Positions 1-7,930 of a stretch of DNA of 64,000 bases are shown one piece after another (the stretch's first letter is position 1; every line of letters begins with the position of its first letter). Source of the DNA: Psychrobacter glacincola (GTDB taxonomy: Bacteria > Pseudomonadota > Gammaproteobacteria > Pseudomonadales > Moraxellaceae); the NCBI GenBank assembly GCA_001411745.2, contig LIQB01000003.2, positions 468,353-532,352 on the forward strand. The letters are read 5' to 3'. The notes beneath the pieces were generated by a model that made no database searches, had not been told where the DNA came from, and saw nothing but the letters and a program-made list of their open reading frames with translations. The position numbers and the translations under genes are program-made.

Positions 1-7
1 AAGTTTT

Positions 8-94
8 GCCCGGGTGGTGAAATTGGTAGACACAAGGGATTTAAAATCCCTCGCTAGTAATAGCGTGCCGGTTCAAGTCCGGCTCCGGGTACCA
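8..94 (+). tRNA. tRNA-Leu (anticodon UAA)
   Basis: The sequence folds as a class II leucine tRNA of 87 nt with an encoded CCA end. The acceptor strands pair with G-U at the first and last positions. The anticodon stem AGGGA/TCCCT encloses the loop TTTAAAA, giving anticodon TAA. A short variable arm follows, then a T arm with the TTCAAGT loop. The tRNA 3' end points into the T6SS region, which is the usual arrangement where islands have entered at a tRNA gene, but no integrase gene is seen nearby. Confidence 0.96.
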
Positions 95-101
95 TTATAT
101 T

Positions 102-133
102 AAAAGGCTTCCAAGCAATTGGAAGCCTTTTTC
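102..133. terminator. Rho-independent terminator after tRNA-Leu
   Basis: An AAAGGCTTCC / GGAAGCCTTT stem with an 8-nt loop is followed by a T run. It sits a few bases after the tRNA. It also reads as a hairpin followed by a T-rich stretch on the minus strand, so it may terminate transcripts arriving from the accessory genes on that strand. Confidence 0.85.
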
Positions 134-272
134 TTATTGTGCACTTTCTCTTATTAAACTAAATTTTTTCCACTATTTAGACAATTTACTAGTAATGAAC
201 TGCTAGCTTTACTGTTAAACGTCCTTCTCACGTTTAGGGTAATAAGCTATATCAATTGTATATAATCAATAG

Positions 273-694
273 TTAGCCACATTCTATTATCCCATTCTGA
301 AAAGGCAAACCTTGTGTCGTAATAAAAAATAGATAGAACGACCCTAACATGATAAAAAAAGCAGCCACTTTCATAGTACTTAACGGCCTATTGGTGACAC
401 TAGCCAGCGCAAGCATTAATTTGGAATCTGTGAGCATAAACAAACACAACGCCTGCATAAAGATAGCCTTTAATAACTGCTCCACAGGTTTTATTAACAA
501 AAAGTAAAATTGATATGTCTATTATTACAATAGTAAAAAACGCATATTTAACAGAGCTACTTAAATACGCATTGCCATTGTATCGTTGATAAACTTTGGG
601 TCGCCTTGCTCTTTTCTTTTTTATATAACTCGTGGTAGGTTGAATAGTCATCGGGTTGGTTGCGTTAAAATACCAAATGGTTTCCCACCTTCCT
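273..694 (-). pseudogene. Frameshifted membrane tail of the Imm71/72-like gene
   Basis: Two overlapping reading frames (651-400 and 500-273) join into one hydrophobic protein if a single base is restored in the T-rich run near 501-506 (minus strand). The joined product has about three membrane segments and ends in IIECG. Reading upstream in the first frame, bases just after the annotated stop of the neighbouring gene encode a WETIWYFNAT motif, matching the C-terminus (WQTIWYFNET) of the intact paralogue at 6957-7880. The segment therefore appears to be the shifted C-terminal part of that neighbour plus a membrane extension, broken by two 1-nt shifts. It could also be a separate small membrane-protein gene starting near 651 with one frameshift. 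Sequencing errors cannot be excluded. Confidence 0.5.
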
Positions 695-1555
695 TTAGTC
701 TGGCATCATCTCTTCTGATTGAAAATGTTGCAACTCCTGAATGGCAGGTGACCACCAATATCCTGTCTGCGGACAAGGCTGATCTGCCTCACATCGTGAA
801 GATTCCGGTACTGCACTACTGCCACCACCACTATCGGCGATACGCTCAACGAGCATCCAAGTAACAGGAGCTCTACCGACAGCGTGTGTCGTATCAGGAT
901 CATAACCGGTATTAGCTTCATTCGCTAACATGCCATCCAATAGCACTTGAGCACTGGCATCTGCTCGACTTGGTACATAAATGCCTGCGACAGGGACGAC
1001 TTCATCTACCTCAACGCTATATTGTTGGTTGAGACTATAGATAGGCCATGATTCAGGCGCATTAAGCGCTCCTCTTGATTCAATGCTATAATTTTCTATT
1101 AAGTCGTATAAACACCAACCAAAATAACTGGTTATTCCCATGTTAAAGGCACGTAAGCTTGCCTCTCTTTCCCATTTATCGTAATCAATTTGCTGCTGCT
1201 CTGGCATCCAGTCGATATCGTAATCCATGCTGATAGCCCGAAAATCACTTTTTACGTTACCCCCATAGCCTATTGCTGCCAAATCCCCCTTTAACAGCTC
1301 TTGATAACCAACATTAAGATTATCTAAGGTGGTACGCAGATTCGGTAATACCCGCTCGCCCCAGACGATATCAGGCTGTCTATTGATATGACGCGTACGG
1401 TAATCAAACGGCAAATCATTGACAAATAGCTCTAGCGCATATTCAGCAGCTTCTAGCATATTCGCAAAAGCATCGCGCATCTCTTTAAAGTAAACGGGTG
1501 AGCTGTAGCGTTCTAATAAGTAAATCTCTTGCGGTCTGATGATGTAGTTGTTCAT
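695..1555 (-). CDS. T6SS-associated Imm71/72-like protein, copy 1 (frameshifted end)
   Basis: This 286-residue protein is strongly similar over its whole length to the intact copy at 6957-7880, sharing the N-terminal MNNYIIRPQEI block and the central VVPVAGIYVPSRADASAQVLLDG region. Near the C-terminus it has a CPQTGYWWSP motif followed by MMP, a pattern I associate with Imm71/Imm72-type immunity proteins of T6SS effectors; that family assignment is from memory and not verified. The frame hits a stop right after MMPD, while the expected continuation (WETIWYF) lies in another frame, so the gene seems truncated by a 1-nt shift at about 695-705. It lies at the distal end of the accessory array downstream of the pore-former-like effector. 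A role as a spare immunity gene is inference. Confidence 0.6.
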   Translation of the reverse strand: MNNYIIRPQEIYLLERYSSPVYFKEMRDAFANMLEAAEYALELFVNDLPFDYRTRHINRQPDIVWGERVLPNLRTTLDNLNVGYQELLKGDLAAIGYGGNVKSDFRAISMDYDIDWMPEQQQIDYDKWEREASLRAFNMGITSYFGWCLYDLIENYSIESRGALNAPESWPIYSLNQQYSVEVDEVVPVAGIYVPSRADASAQVLLDGMLANEANTGYDPDTTHAVGRAPVTWMLVERIADSGGGSSAVPESSRCEADQPCPQTGYWWSPAIQELQHFQSEEMMPD

Positions 1556-1565
1556 ATACTATTAC

Positions 1566-2042
1566 TTAAGGATCTTTATTAAGAATTATTTTTTTATCAC
1601 ATGACTCTGTATCTATCCCTTTGCCTTCCGTATGAGTATCATAAATATCGATTTCGTAGCTACAGAAACCTTTTTCTGAAATACTAAAAGTTCTTCCCTG
1701 ACCTTTGTATGCAGGTTTCACGTCAATGTCCATATCAGTAACATGCCATCCAATATCAATATCGACGGGAAAATCCGCTAAAAGGCCGTAGTTACTAACA
1801 TAATAAAGATCTTTTTCATTTACATCTAAAACTATACGTTCTTCCGATTCCATCTCTTCTAAGGTAATCTCAGTATCACTATCTTCGGTCTCAAACTTTG
1901 AAGTATAAAGCGTGAAGCTTGTTTTATTGTTTAAATAAATCTTGTTTGAAGAATTTGTATGCATACATCCTAATAGGCTACTTATAGCAAATAGAATATT
2001 CGGAATTACTATGTATTTTATTAAATTTTTATTTAAAGGCAT
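1566..2042 (-). CDS. Small hypothetical lipoprotein
   Basis: A 158-residue protein with a basic N-terminus, a hydrophobic stretch and a lipobox-like SSLLGC ending at about residue 26, so it is probably a lipoprotein exported to the periplasm. The rest is acidic and polar with no domain I recognise; three further cysteines in the C-terminal third could form disulfides. It lies 10 bp upstream of the Imm-like gene on the same strand and directly follows the IS630 remnant. Small periplasmic lipoproteins in such arrays are often immunity proteins, but nothing in the sequence proves this. Its base composition is AT-rich, as expected for an accessory gene. Confidence 0.6.
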   Translation of the reverse strand: MPLNKNLIKYIVIPNILFAISSLLGCMHTNSSNKIYLNNKTSFTLYTSKFETEDSDTEITLEEMESEERIVLDVNEKDLYYVSNYGLLADFPVDIDIGWHVTDMDIDVKPAYKGQGRTFSISEKGFCSYEIDIYDTHTEGKGIDTESCDKKIILNKDP

Positions 2043-2076
2043 AATGATTTCTTTTATTGTTTAGCTATACGTATAG

Positions 2077-2406
2077 TCAGTTTAATATAAAATCGATACA
2101 GCCCATATCATGAAACAGTTTAGGCAGACTGTTCTCCATCCACCCTTGGCGTAGAAATTTAGCCTGTGCCCACTTCTTCTCGATAGGATTTAGATCAGGG
2201 CTGTAGGGTGGTAAAAATAAAAGGCGATGGCCGTGTCTATTAAGCAGCTTTTGCACGCGTTTATGAAAGCTTGTCACTCGAGCACAGCTCTCGACTTGCG
2301 CTCGGGCAAAGCAGTGCTTTGCTTTCTCCTCGCTCATATCCATGACGATTACGCATTTGGTTTTTAGGCTCGGTATTAGCGTGTACTTGCACCAGTTATA
2401 GAATAC
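2077..2406 (-). pseudogene. IS630-family transposase, 3' fragment
   Basis: The fragment encodes the C-terminal part of an IS630/Tc1-like DDE transposase: a VIVMD segment (second catalytic Asp) and LPPYSPDLNPIEKKWA, which holds the final catalytic Glu. The N-terminal DNA-binding part and the first Asp are missing because the IS3-family element abuts the gene at 2407. The listed reading frame only begins with a TTG inside that IS3 end. Between MD and SFHK there is an in-frame insert of about 20 residues (about 2270-2335) not expected in the family. The fragment is not functional. Confidence 0.85.
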
Positions 2407-2418
2407 TGTAGTGGTCAA

Positions 2419-3234
2419 CTAATTTAGGACAGCTGATAAGAGGTTTTTATTAAAATAGCGTTTCTCTTTTTCAGCTGGTGTTAAATAATTATTGAAAGTA
2501 TGCGGTCTCACGGTTTGATAATAGCCCCAAATATAATTACTGATGGCGATCTTAGCTTCAGTAATATCCTCATAACCGCCCTTTGGCATCCATTCTGTCT
2601 TAAAGCTTCTAAAGAATCGTTCTGTTGGGGCATTGTCCCAACAATTTCCGCGACGGCTCATACTTTGCGTCATGCCATTACAACTGACCACGGATTCAGC
2701 GAATATCTTACTGGTGTAATGAGTGCCTTGATCAGAGTGAAACAACACGCCACTTGGCTTTAAGCGCGTCTGATACGCCATTTGTAGTGCTTTAGCGGTC
2801 AATACGCTATCAGGGGAATCTGATACCGCAAAGCCAACAATACGACGGGCATACAAGTCTAAAACAACAGCTAAATAACACCAGCCGCCTTTGATGCGAA
2901 TATAAGTGACATCGCCTGTCCAGACTTGATTGGGCGCTGTTGGGCTAAAGTTACGGTTCAATAGGTTTCCATGGATTTTATGCGTGTTATCAGCGTGCTT
3001 ATATTTATGCATTTTTATTTGACGACTTTGAAGTCCCATCTGCGCCATGAGCTTACCTGTCATATAACGTGATAGTTTGATGCCGTGTTCATTCATTAAT
3101 ATGGCAGTAATGCTGCGAGCGCCTGCTGAGTGCTTTGAATCGTTGAATATTTGACGAATTAGTGCCTTGTACTTGACGATTTCCAAGCAGATGGGCGGCG
3201 GCTTTAGTCCATAGTAGTAACTGCTCTTCATCAC
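2419..3234 (-). CDS. IS3-family transposase OrfB (DDE integrase domain)
   Basis: A 271-residue rve-type integrase protein. An N-terminal HTH-like region (about 20-70) is followed by a DDE core with WTGDVTYI (first Asp), FHSDQGTHYTS (second Asp) and the NCWDNAPTERFF block with the catalytic Glu, and it ends close to the left inverted repeat. The frame is open upstream of this Met (SLISQLAEQ... to about 3340), consistent with expression as an OrfAB fusion by -1 frameshifting at the A6G site. The catalytic residues look intact, so the protein could still be active if OrfA were supplied. Confidence 0.85.
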   Translation of the reverse strand: MMKSSYYYGLKPPPICLEIVKYKALIRQIFNDSKHSAGARSITAILMNEHGIKLSRYMTGKLMAQMGLQSRQIKMHKYKHADNTHKIHGNLLNRNFSPTAPNQVWTGDVTYIRIKGGWCYLAVVLDLYARRIVGFAVSDSPDSVLTAKALQMAYQTRLKPSGVLFHSDQGTHYTSKIFAESVVSCNGMTQSMSRRGNCWDNAPTERFFRSFKTEWMPKGGYEDITEAKIAISNYIWGYYQTVRPHTFNNYLTPAEKEKRYFNKNLLSAVLN

Positions 3235-3296
3235 GCCAAACAGCTTGCACAGAAGGCTTTTATTGACCTGCTTGTCTTGCTCTGCAAGCTGACTGA

Positions 3297-3610
3297 TTAA
3301 CGATAGCCGTTCAGGCTGTCCAAGGCCAGCAGAGCAGAAGCCTTTTTTAGTATATCGCGCTCCATAGTCAGCCGTTTAACCTGTTTACGCAGTTCTTGGA
3401 GCTCTCGCTGCTCATCTGTTAAGGCGTTGCCGACTTTAGGTGCTTCGCCATTTATTTCTTGACGGTACTGAGTCAGCCATTTCTGCAAGGTGGATTTGCT
3501 AACGCCCAGTGAGCTTGCCACATCGGGTATTTTACGTTTGTGTTCAACGACTAAGCTGATGGCTTCTAATTTGAATTCTCGGGTATATTAATTGCGTTTG
3601 TTGGTCATAC
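3297..3610 (-). pseudogene. IS3-family transposase OrfA with an early stop codon
   Basis: From the ATG at 3610 the frame reads MTNKRN, then TAA, then YTREFKLEAISLVVEHKR and onward through a helix-turn-helix (VASSLGVSKSTLQKWL) and a leucine-zipper-like coiled coil (LQELRKQVKRLTMERDILKKA). The TAA at codon 7 interrupts what is otherwise a normal IS3 OrfA of about 100 residues. A later GTG at 3521 could restart translation but would remove the first helix. The A6G frameshift heptamer at 3342-3348 lies near the 3' end. Confidence 0.75.
3342..3348 (-). promoter_or_regulatory. A6G slippery site for -1 ribosomal frameshifting
   Basis: The heptamer A AAA AAG on the minus strand lies inside the orfA/orfB overlap, in the frame expected for -1 slippage. 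This is the standard IS3-family signal for making the OrfAB transposase. Confidence 0.75.
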
Positions 3611-3672
3611 TGTTTTCCTCCTTAGGTTAGTATAACCTCTTAGCAGCTGTCCAATTTTATTATGCCACTACA

Positions 3673-3822
3673 GTTGAACTGTACTACCGTACGCTGTGGA
3701 CGTAGTGGTAATCCGTAATTCTGTTGCTGATATAAGCGGTAGGCTTCATACTCTTTTTTATAAGGCTGACCTATAGTGTTATAGGTTTTGTTCTTTGAAC
3801 GTCCCGTTAGATCAATAAACAT
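3673..3822 (-). pseudogene. Truncated copy of DUF6708-like gene (N-terminal 50 codons)
   Basis: The 5' end of this frame is nearly identical in DNA to the start of the intact gene at 3882-5036: the same MFIDLTGRSKN start and the same TVVQFN stretch at about residue 50. Similarity then stops exactly at the right inverted repeat of the IS3 element (3672). The few residues after that are encoded by the insertion sequence. The upstream intergenic DNA is also similar between copies, so this was a full tandem duplicate that lost its 3' part next to the IS. Confidence 0.85.
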
Positions 3823-3881
3823 TTATGCTGTTTCTACCTATTTGAGTCAAAGTTGCTATTGAATGGCAAAGGCTAATGTAA

Positions 3882-5036
3882 TTAAATCCACCGAAACAAT
3901 AGCCAATCCCACAGCATCTTAAAGAAGCTCGGATAATCGCCATGCGGTCTTGCTGCGCCCATGATATCTATAAACAAGGCAAAGACAGACAAGCCAATGA
4001 TAGAACCAACGATAAGTAGCACGCCAATACCCGTTTTTTCTAGTAAGCTGTACTCTCGCCTTGGCGGATTGGGCGGGTTTTTATTTAAGTCAAACTTGTC
4101 CTTGGGGTCTATGTCACACTCAGCTTGTATCTCGAAAGGAAAATGCGGGGTGGTACAGGTGAATACGGCTAAGCGACGTCCCAGTAGCTTTAACAACCAA
4201 AAAGGCGTGGACGCTAGATAGTGCAAATCGATTTTCAAGCTAGTTTCAGGGTATTCCATATCTTTCCATCTGCTATGATATTCAAACCGACTGCGCTCAA
4301 TACTCTCTTGCAAGATCTCTTTGCGCCGATGAATGGGAAGGACATGTCTGATACTGTCCGCCACTTGTTTGATGTCTTTGTCGGTCTTACTGCTCATATA
4401 AGTGTTGACAAAGGCAAAGTGATGTTCTAAAAACTCATTAGGGCTGGTATGTCTAAAAGGTAAGCTAAAGGTGCGCTGAATAATGCCGCTGTCATCTACG
4501 TCACAACAGCGTACATCCCAAGGAGCGTTGATATCGTTCTGCATATGGATCTTTAGTTGATCCCAGTCGTAGGTTTCCACTTGTTTATTCGCACCAATAA
4601 CATAGACTTTACCGTTTTTGCGGTTAAAGCGTACTGGGAAGTAGGTATAGGTAAATAATTCGCGGCTGAGAAGTCGAATAACAAACCAGAGTATTCCAAA
4701 ACAGATTACTGTAGTAATAAGGATGCCTAAAAAAGCAATACTTAATCCATCATCTGAGTATACTAAATAAGTAATGGAAAGTCCTACGGCACACCCAAAA
4801 GTTCCTAATAAAAATGCAGTACCTTGAATGTGTGTTATCTCACCACGCCCAGACTCCCATCTATCGACCAACTCCATATATGTACTGTTGAACTGTACTA
4901 CCGTACGCTGTGGACGTAGTGGTAATCCGTAATTCTGTTGCTGATATAAGCGGTAGGCTTCATACTCTTTTTTATAAGGCTGGCCTATAGTATTATAGGT
5001 TTTGTTTTTTGAACGTCCCGTTAGATCAATAAACAT
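3882..5036 (-). CDS. DUF6708-like T6SS-associated membrane protein
   Basis: A 384-residue protein with two membrane segments at about 75-125, then a YFPVRFNRKNGKVYV motif, a cytoplasmic-looking region of about 200 residues, and one or two membrane segments near the C-terminus ahead of an MGAARPHGDYPS motif. The RFNRK.GKVYV block is what I recall from DUF6708 proteins encoded beside T6SS effectors; the name is not verified. It is a clear paralogue of the neighbour at 5096-6295, with the same C-terminal DIMGAARPHGDYPS motif. Its position in the array downstream of a membrane-acting effector candidate suggests an immunity function in the inner membrane, but this is inference. Confidence 0.65.
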   Translation of the reverse strand: MFIDLTGRSKNKTYNTIGQPYKKEYEAYRLYQQQNYGLPLRPQRTVVQFNSTYMELVDRWESGRGEITHIQGTAFLLGTFGCAVGLSITYLVYSDDGLSIAFLGILITTVICFGILWFVIRLLSRELFTYTYFPVRFNRKNGKVYVIGANKQVETYDWDQLKIHMQNDINAPWDVRCCDVDDSGIIQRTFSLPFRHTSPNEFLEHHFAFVNTYMSSKTDKDIKQVADSIRHVLPIHRRKEILQESIERSRFEYHSRWKDMEYPETSLKIDLHYLASTPFWLLKLLGRRLAVFTCTTPHFPFEIQAECDIDPKDKFDLNKNPPNPPRREYSLLEKTGIGVLLIVGSIIGLSVFALFIDIMGAARPHGDYPSFFKMLWDWLLFRWI

Positions 5037-5095
5037 TTATTGCGTTCCTGCTTTTTTGAGTCAAAGTCGCTGTTAGGTGGGAAATGCTAATGTGA

Positions 5096-6295
5096 TTATA
5101 GCCACCCCAAACCAATCAAATACCAAAGCTTATCGACCATGCTCGGATAGTCACCATGTGGTCTTGCCGCGCCTATCATGTCTATAATAAATGCACCGAT
5201 AAACAGCATGATAATAGTAGCAATAATAATACCTACACTGTAAACAATGGTCTTCCAAATAGGCTGGTTATTCTGTTCAAGGTTGCCCTCTGGTAAATGT
5301 TTGTTTAAATCATAAGGGTCATTGGGATCAATCTGACATTCCGCTTCAATAGCTTTGCTAAACTGATGGCGGTAGCTGGTCAGCATTGAGATCACACGGC
5401 CAACATAACGCAGAGCTAATAAAGGTAGAATAACTATTGTCACTGGGTAAAACCTAAAAGTTCGTTCAGGGTACTCCATGTTTTCGTGAGAGTAATGTAC
5501 TACGTTCAATATCAAACGCTTAAATGACATCAGCGGGGTTTCACGTTTCTTATGTATGGGATAGATGTAACGTATGGCCTCTTTGACTTCTTTTAGTTGC
5601 TGATCGTCACCTTCCATATAACGACGGATAAACTCAAAATAACTGATTAAACTTTTATCAAAGACATTGTTTTGAAAGGCAAGTGCAAACATACCCGTAA
5701 TGGTTTCGCCGTTTTTATCAAAGGTCACGGCTCTGATGTCTCTATCTTCATTGATATAGGCAATAAAAAAAGTTAAGTCATCCCAGTTATATACTTCTAC
5801 TTTACGATTGTATTGACGGACATAGACCTTACGGGTTTTACGATTAAAACGGATGGGATAATGCCATGTGGTAAATAGTTCGGTTGAGAGCACATTGATT
5901 AATGGAGCGAAGAATAGAATCATAGAAAAAGCGAGAATAAGACCAATACTAAGAAATACGATGTCAAAATCTATTGTGGATTTTACAATCAGATAGAGGA
6001 TACCATTACTCACAGATAGCCCCACAAACCCTAAGCACAGCCCCCATCCTACCGCATCACCACATCGTCTTTCATTGCGCCCTGTAGTCTCAAGATAAGT
6101 CGAGTTAAACTGTACCACCGTTTGCTGCGGGTGCAATGGCACATCATAGTTTTTATATTTATCCAAAGGCACTGTCTCATGAATGCCTTTAACGTTTGCA
6201 AGCTTCTGCCCAACCGCTTGATAACCTGGGGTCAAAAATGGCGGTTTCTTGGTTAATCGAAACCGCCCTTCCATGTCTACAAGATATGCACTCAT
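5096..6295 (-). CDS. DUF6708-like T6SS-associated membrane protein, paralogue
   Basis: A 399-residue paralogue of the gene at 3882-5036, sharing the HPQQTVVQFNSTY segment, paired membrane helices (about 85-140), the YPIRFNRKTRKVYV motif, the middle region ending RYIYPIHKK, and a C-terminal membrane segment with DMIGAARPHGDYPS. The N-terminal about 50 residues are unrelated to those of the other copy. The 59-bp gap and shared strand indicate co-transcription with the other copies. Divergence within a tandem family of this type fits selection for recognising different toxins, but no direct evidence is available. Confidence 0.65.
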   Translation of the reverse strand: MSAYLVDMEGRFRLTKKPPFLTPGYQAVGQKLANVKGIHETVPLDKYKNYDVPLHPQQTVVQFNSTYLETTGRNERRCGDAVGWGLCLGFVGLSVSNGILYLIVKSTIDFDIVFLSIGLILAFSMILFFAPLINVLSTELFTTWHYPIRFNRKTRKVYVRQYNRKVEVYNWDDLTFFIAYINEDRDIRAVTFDKNGETITGMFALAFQNNVFDKSLISYFEFIRRYMEGDDQQLKEVKEAIRYIYPIHKKRETPLMSFKRLILNVVHYSHENMEYPERTFRFYPVTIVILPLLALRYVGRVISMLTSYRHQFSKAIEAECQIDPNDPYDLNKHLPEGNLEQNNQPIWKTIVYSVGIIIATIIMLFIGAFIIDMIGAARPHGDYPSMVDKLWYLIGLGWL

Positions 6296-6351
6296 TTTTA
6301 GTTGTCCTTAATGTCGTTGCAGTTTGAGCAGACTCTTATCAAGTACAAACC

Positions 6352-6909
6352 TCATTCCTCATCATTAATTGTGCTAAGCATCTTAAAAATATTATGAGTG
6401 GCATTGGCTTCTAAGCCGTTGTAATTCACAAGAACCAATTCATACAAGTCCTCTGTCGTTGGATCATTGTTGATATTTATCAGACCTTGTATACCAACTT
6501 TGACTGACACTTCACTATGCTCTGATACAAACTTCATTAGCTGTTGCCTGAGCTGTTCTTGACGCTCGTTTCTGGTGATAATAAGTAGCTCACCACCTGA
6601 AACTTCTAATATAAGCTCATCACCTTCAACTCTTAAATCGCCAAAGTATCGATCTGTCCCTCCTTCATACTCACTGATCGGAATGTCATCAGGATTGGTT
6701 GCAAAGTTTTCAAAATATAGCTTGTTCTGCTCTTCTTCAAGCGCTTCGAGATACTCTAATCTCAACTCTTCTGCGGTCTTGGACGTATTATCAGCATAAG
6801 AAGTGTCAGCTGCCATAGCAAGTTGCGACTGACTAACTCCTATCGTAAATAGTAGGGACACACACAGCCACATTTTAAATAAGGTCTTTGGAATTGAATG
6901 ATTTACCAT
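6352..6909 (-). CDS. Hypothetical secreted protein
   Basis: A 185-residue protein with a typical signal peptide (basic N-terminus, hydrophobic core at about 12-30, likely cleavage after AMA at about residue 33). The mature part is acidic, begins with a predicted helix rich in Glu and Leu, and has a DRYFGDLRVEGDELILEVSGG segment resembling a small beta sheet. I do not recognise a family. It is co-directional with the immunity-like genes on both sides, with gaps of about 50 bp. A periplasmic immunity or accessory role is possible but unproven. Confidence 0.55.
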   Translation of the reverse strand: MVNHSIPKTLFKMWLCVSLLFTIGVSQSQLAMAADTSYADNTSKTAEELRLEYLEALEEEQNKLYFENFATNPDDIPISEYEGGTDRYFGDLRVEGDELILEVSGGELLIITRNERQEQLRQQLMKFVSEHSEVSVKVGIQGLININNDPTTEDLYELVLVNYNGLEANATHNIFKMLSTINDEE

Positions 6910-6956
6910 ATGTAAAACTCATTTATTATAAGTTGATTGATAAAATATTGATTAAC

Positions 6957-7880
6957 TTAATCGTCTAACTGATTGGTCTCGTTGAAATACCAGATAGTTT
7001 GCCATTCAAGTCGCTTCATCTTTGGCATGATGTCGCCTGCTTTGAAGTGTTTGACATCTTTACTTGATGGTGACCACCAGTAGCCTGTGAATGGACAAGG
7101 TTTACCCGACTCACAACGTAAACGTTTTGGCTCGACATTATGGTTACCGCCGCCAGTATCCGCGATACGCTCAACCAACATCCAAGTGACTGGTGCATCA
7201 CCAACCGCTTGCATGGTTTCAGGATCATAACCGACGTAAGCTTCATTTGCTAACATGCCATCCAATAACACTTGAGCACTGGCATCTGCTCTACTAGGTA
7301 CATAAATACCTGCGACAGGGACGACTTCATCTAACTCAACGCTATATTTTGGATTAAGACGATAAATAGGCCACGATTCGGGTGGGTTAAGTGGTCCTCG
7401 CGATTCAGTAGTATAGCGTTCAATTAAACTACCAATTTTCCAGCCAAAATAACTGGTTATTTCTAAGTTAAAAGCGCGCGTGCTTGCCTCTCTCCGCCAT
7501 TTTTCATAATCAAGTTGTTGCTGCTCTGGCATCCAGTCGATATCATAATCCATACTAATAGCCCGAAAGTCACTCTCTACATTACCACCATAACCTATTG
7601 CTGCTAGATCCCCTTTTAACAGCTCTTGATAACCGACGTTAAGGTTGTCTAAAGTGCTACGCAAATTTGGCAATACGCGCTCGCCCCAAACGATATCAGG
7701 TTGTCTATTGATAGGACGCGTGCGGTAATCAAACGGTAAATCATTGACAAATAGCTCCAATGCATATTCAGCAGCTTCTAACATATTCGCAAAGGCATCG
7801 CGCATCTCTTTAAAGTAGGCGGGTGAACTATAGCGCTCTAGTAGGAAAATCTCTTGCGGTCTGATGATGTAGTTGTTCAT
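6957..7880 (-). CDS. T6SS-associated Imm71/72-like protein, intact copy
   Basis: A 307-residue soluble protein, probably cytoplasmic as there is no signal peptide. The N-terminal two thirds look mainly helical. The C-terminal part contains VPVAGIYVPSRADASAQ, then RCESGKPCPFTGYWWSPS, GDIMP and QTIWYFNET. The CP.TGYW...GDIMP...TIW pattern is one I associate with Imm71/Imm72-type T6SS immunity proteins (from memory, unverified). It is the intact counterpart of the broken copy at 695-1555. It lies two genes downstream of the large effector, consistent with immunity or adaptor work. Confidence 0.65.
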   Translation of the reverse strand: MNNYIIRPQEIFLLERYSSPAYFKEMRDAFANMLEAAEYALELFVNDLPFDYRTRPINRQPDIVWGERVLPNLRSTLDNLNVGYQELLKGDLAAIGYGGNVESDFRAISMDYDIDWMPEQQQLDYEKWRREASTRAFNLEITSYFGWKIGSLIERYTTESRGPLNPPESWPIYRLNPKYSVELDEVVPVAGIYVPSRADASAQVLLDGMLANEAYVGYDPETMQAVGDAPVTWMLVERIADTGGGNHNVEPKRLRCESGKPCPFTGYWWSPSSKDVKHFKAGDIMPKMKRLEWQTIWYFNETNQLDD

Positions 7881-7930
7881 TGTTAGCGGTTCTCGTACTG
7901 TTTAATTGATATTGGCTGATAAGTTTTCAT

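Larger units (their letters stand above)
2407..3672 (-). mobile_element. IS3-family insertion sequence (about 1.27 kb)
   Basis: Both ends carry related inverted repeats beginning TGTAGTGG and including GGACAGCTG.TAAGAGGTT further in, at 2407 and (complement) 3672. Inside are orfA and orfB in the usual overlapping order on the minus strand, with an A6G slippery heptamer at 3342-3348 for -1 frameshifting. The bases flanking the two ends do not form an obvious target duplication: the left flank is an IS630 fragment and the right flank is a truncated T6SS accessory gene. This suggests that a deletion or recombination next to the element occurred after insertion. An in-frame stop near the orfA start suggests it is now defective. 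Confidence 0.85.

Noticed and set aside
586..864. Plus-strand frame over the end of the Imm-like gene
   Set aside because: It is antisense to a clear coding region with paralogue support and has no features of its own.
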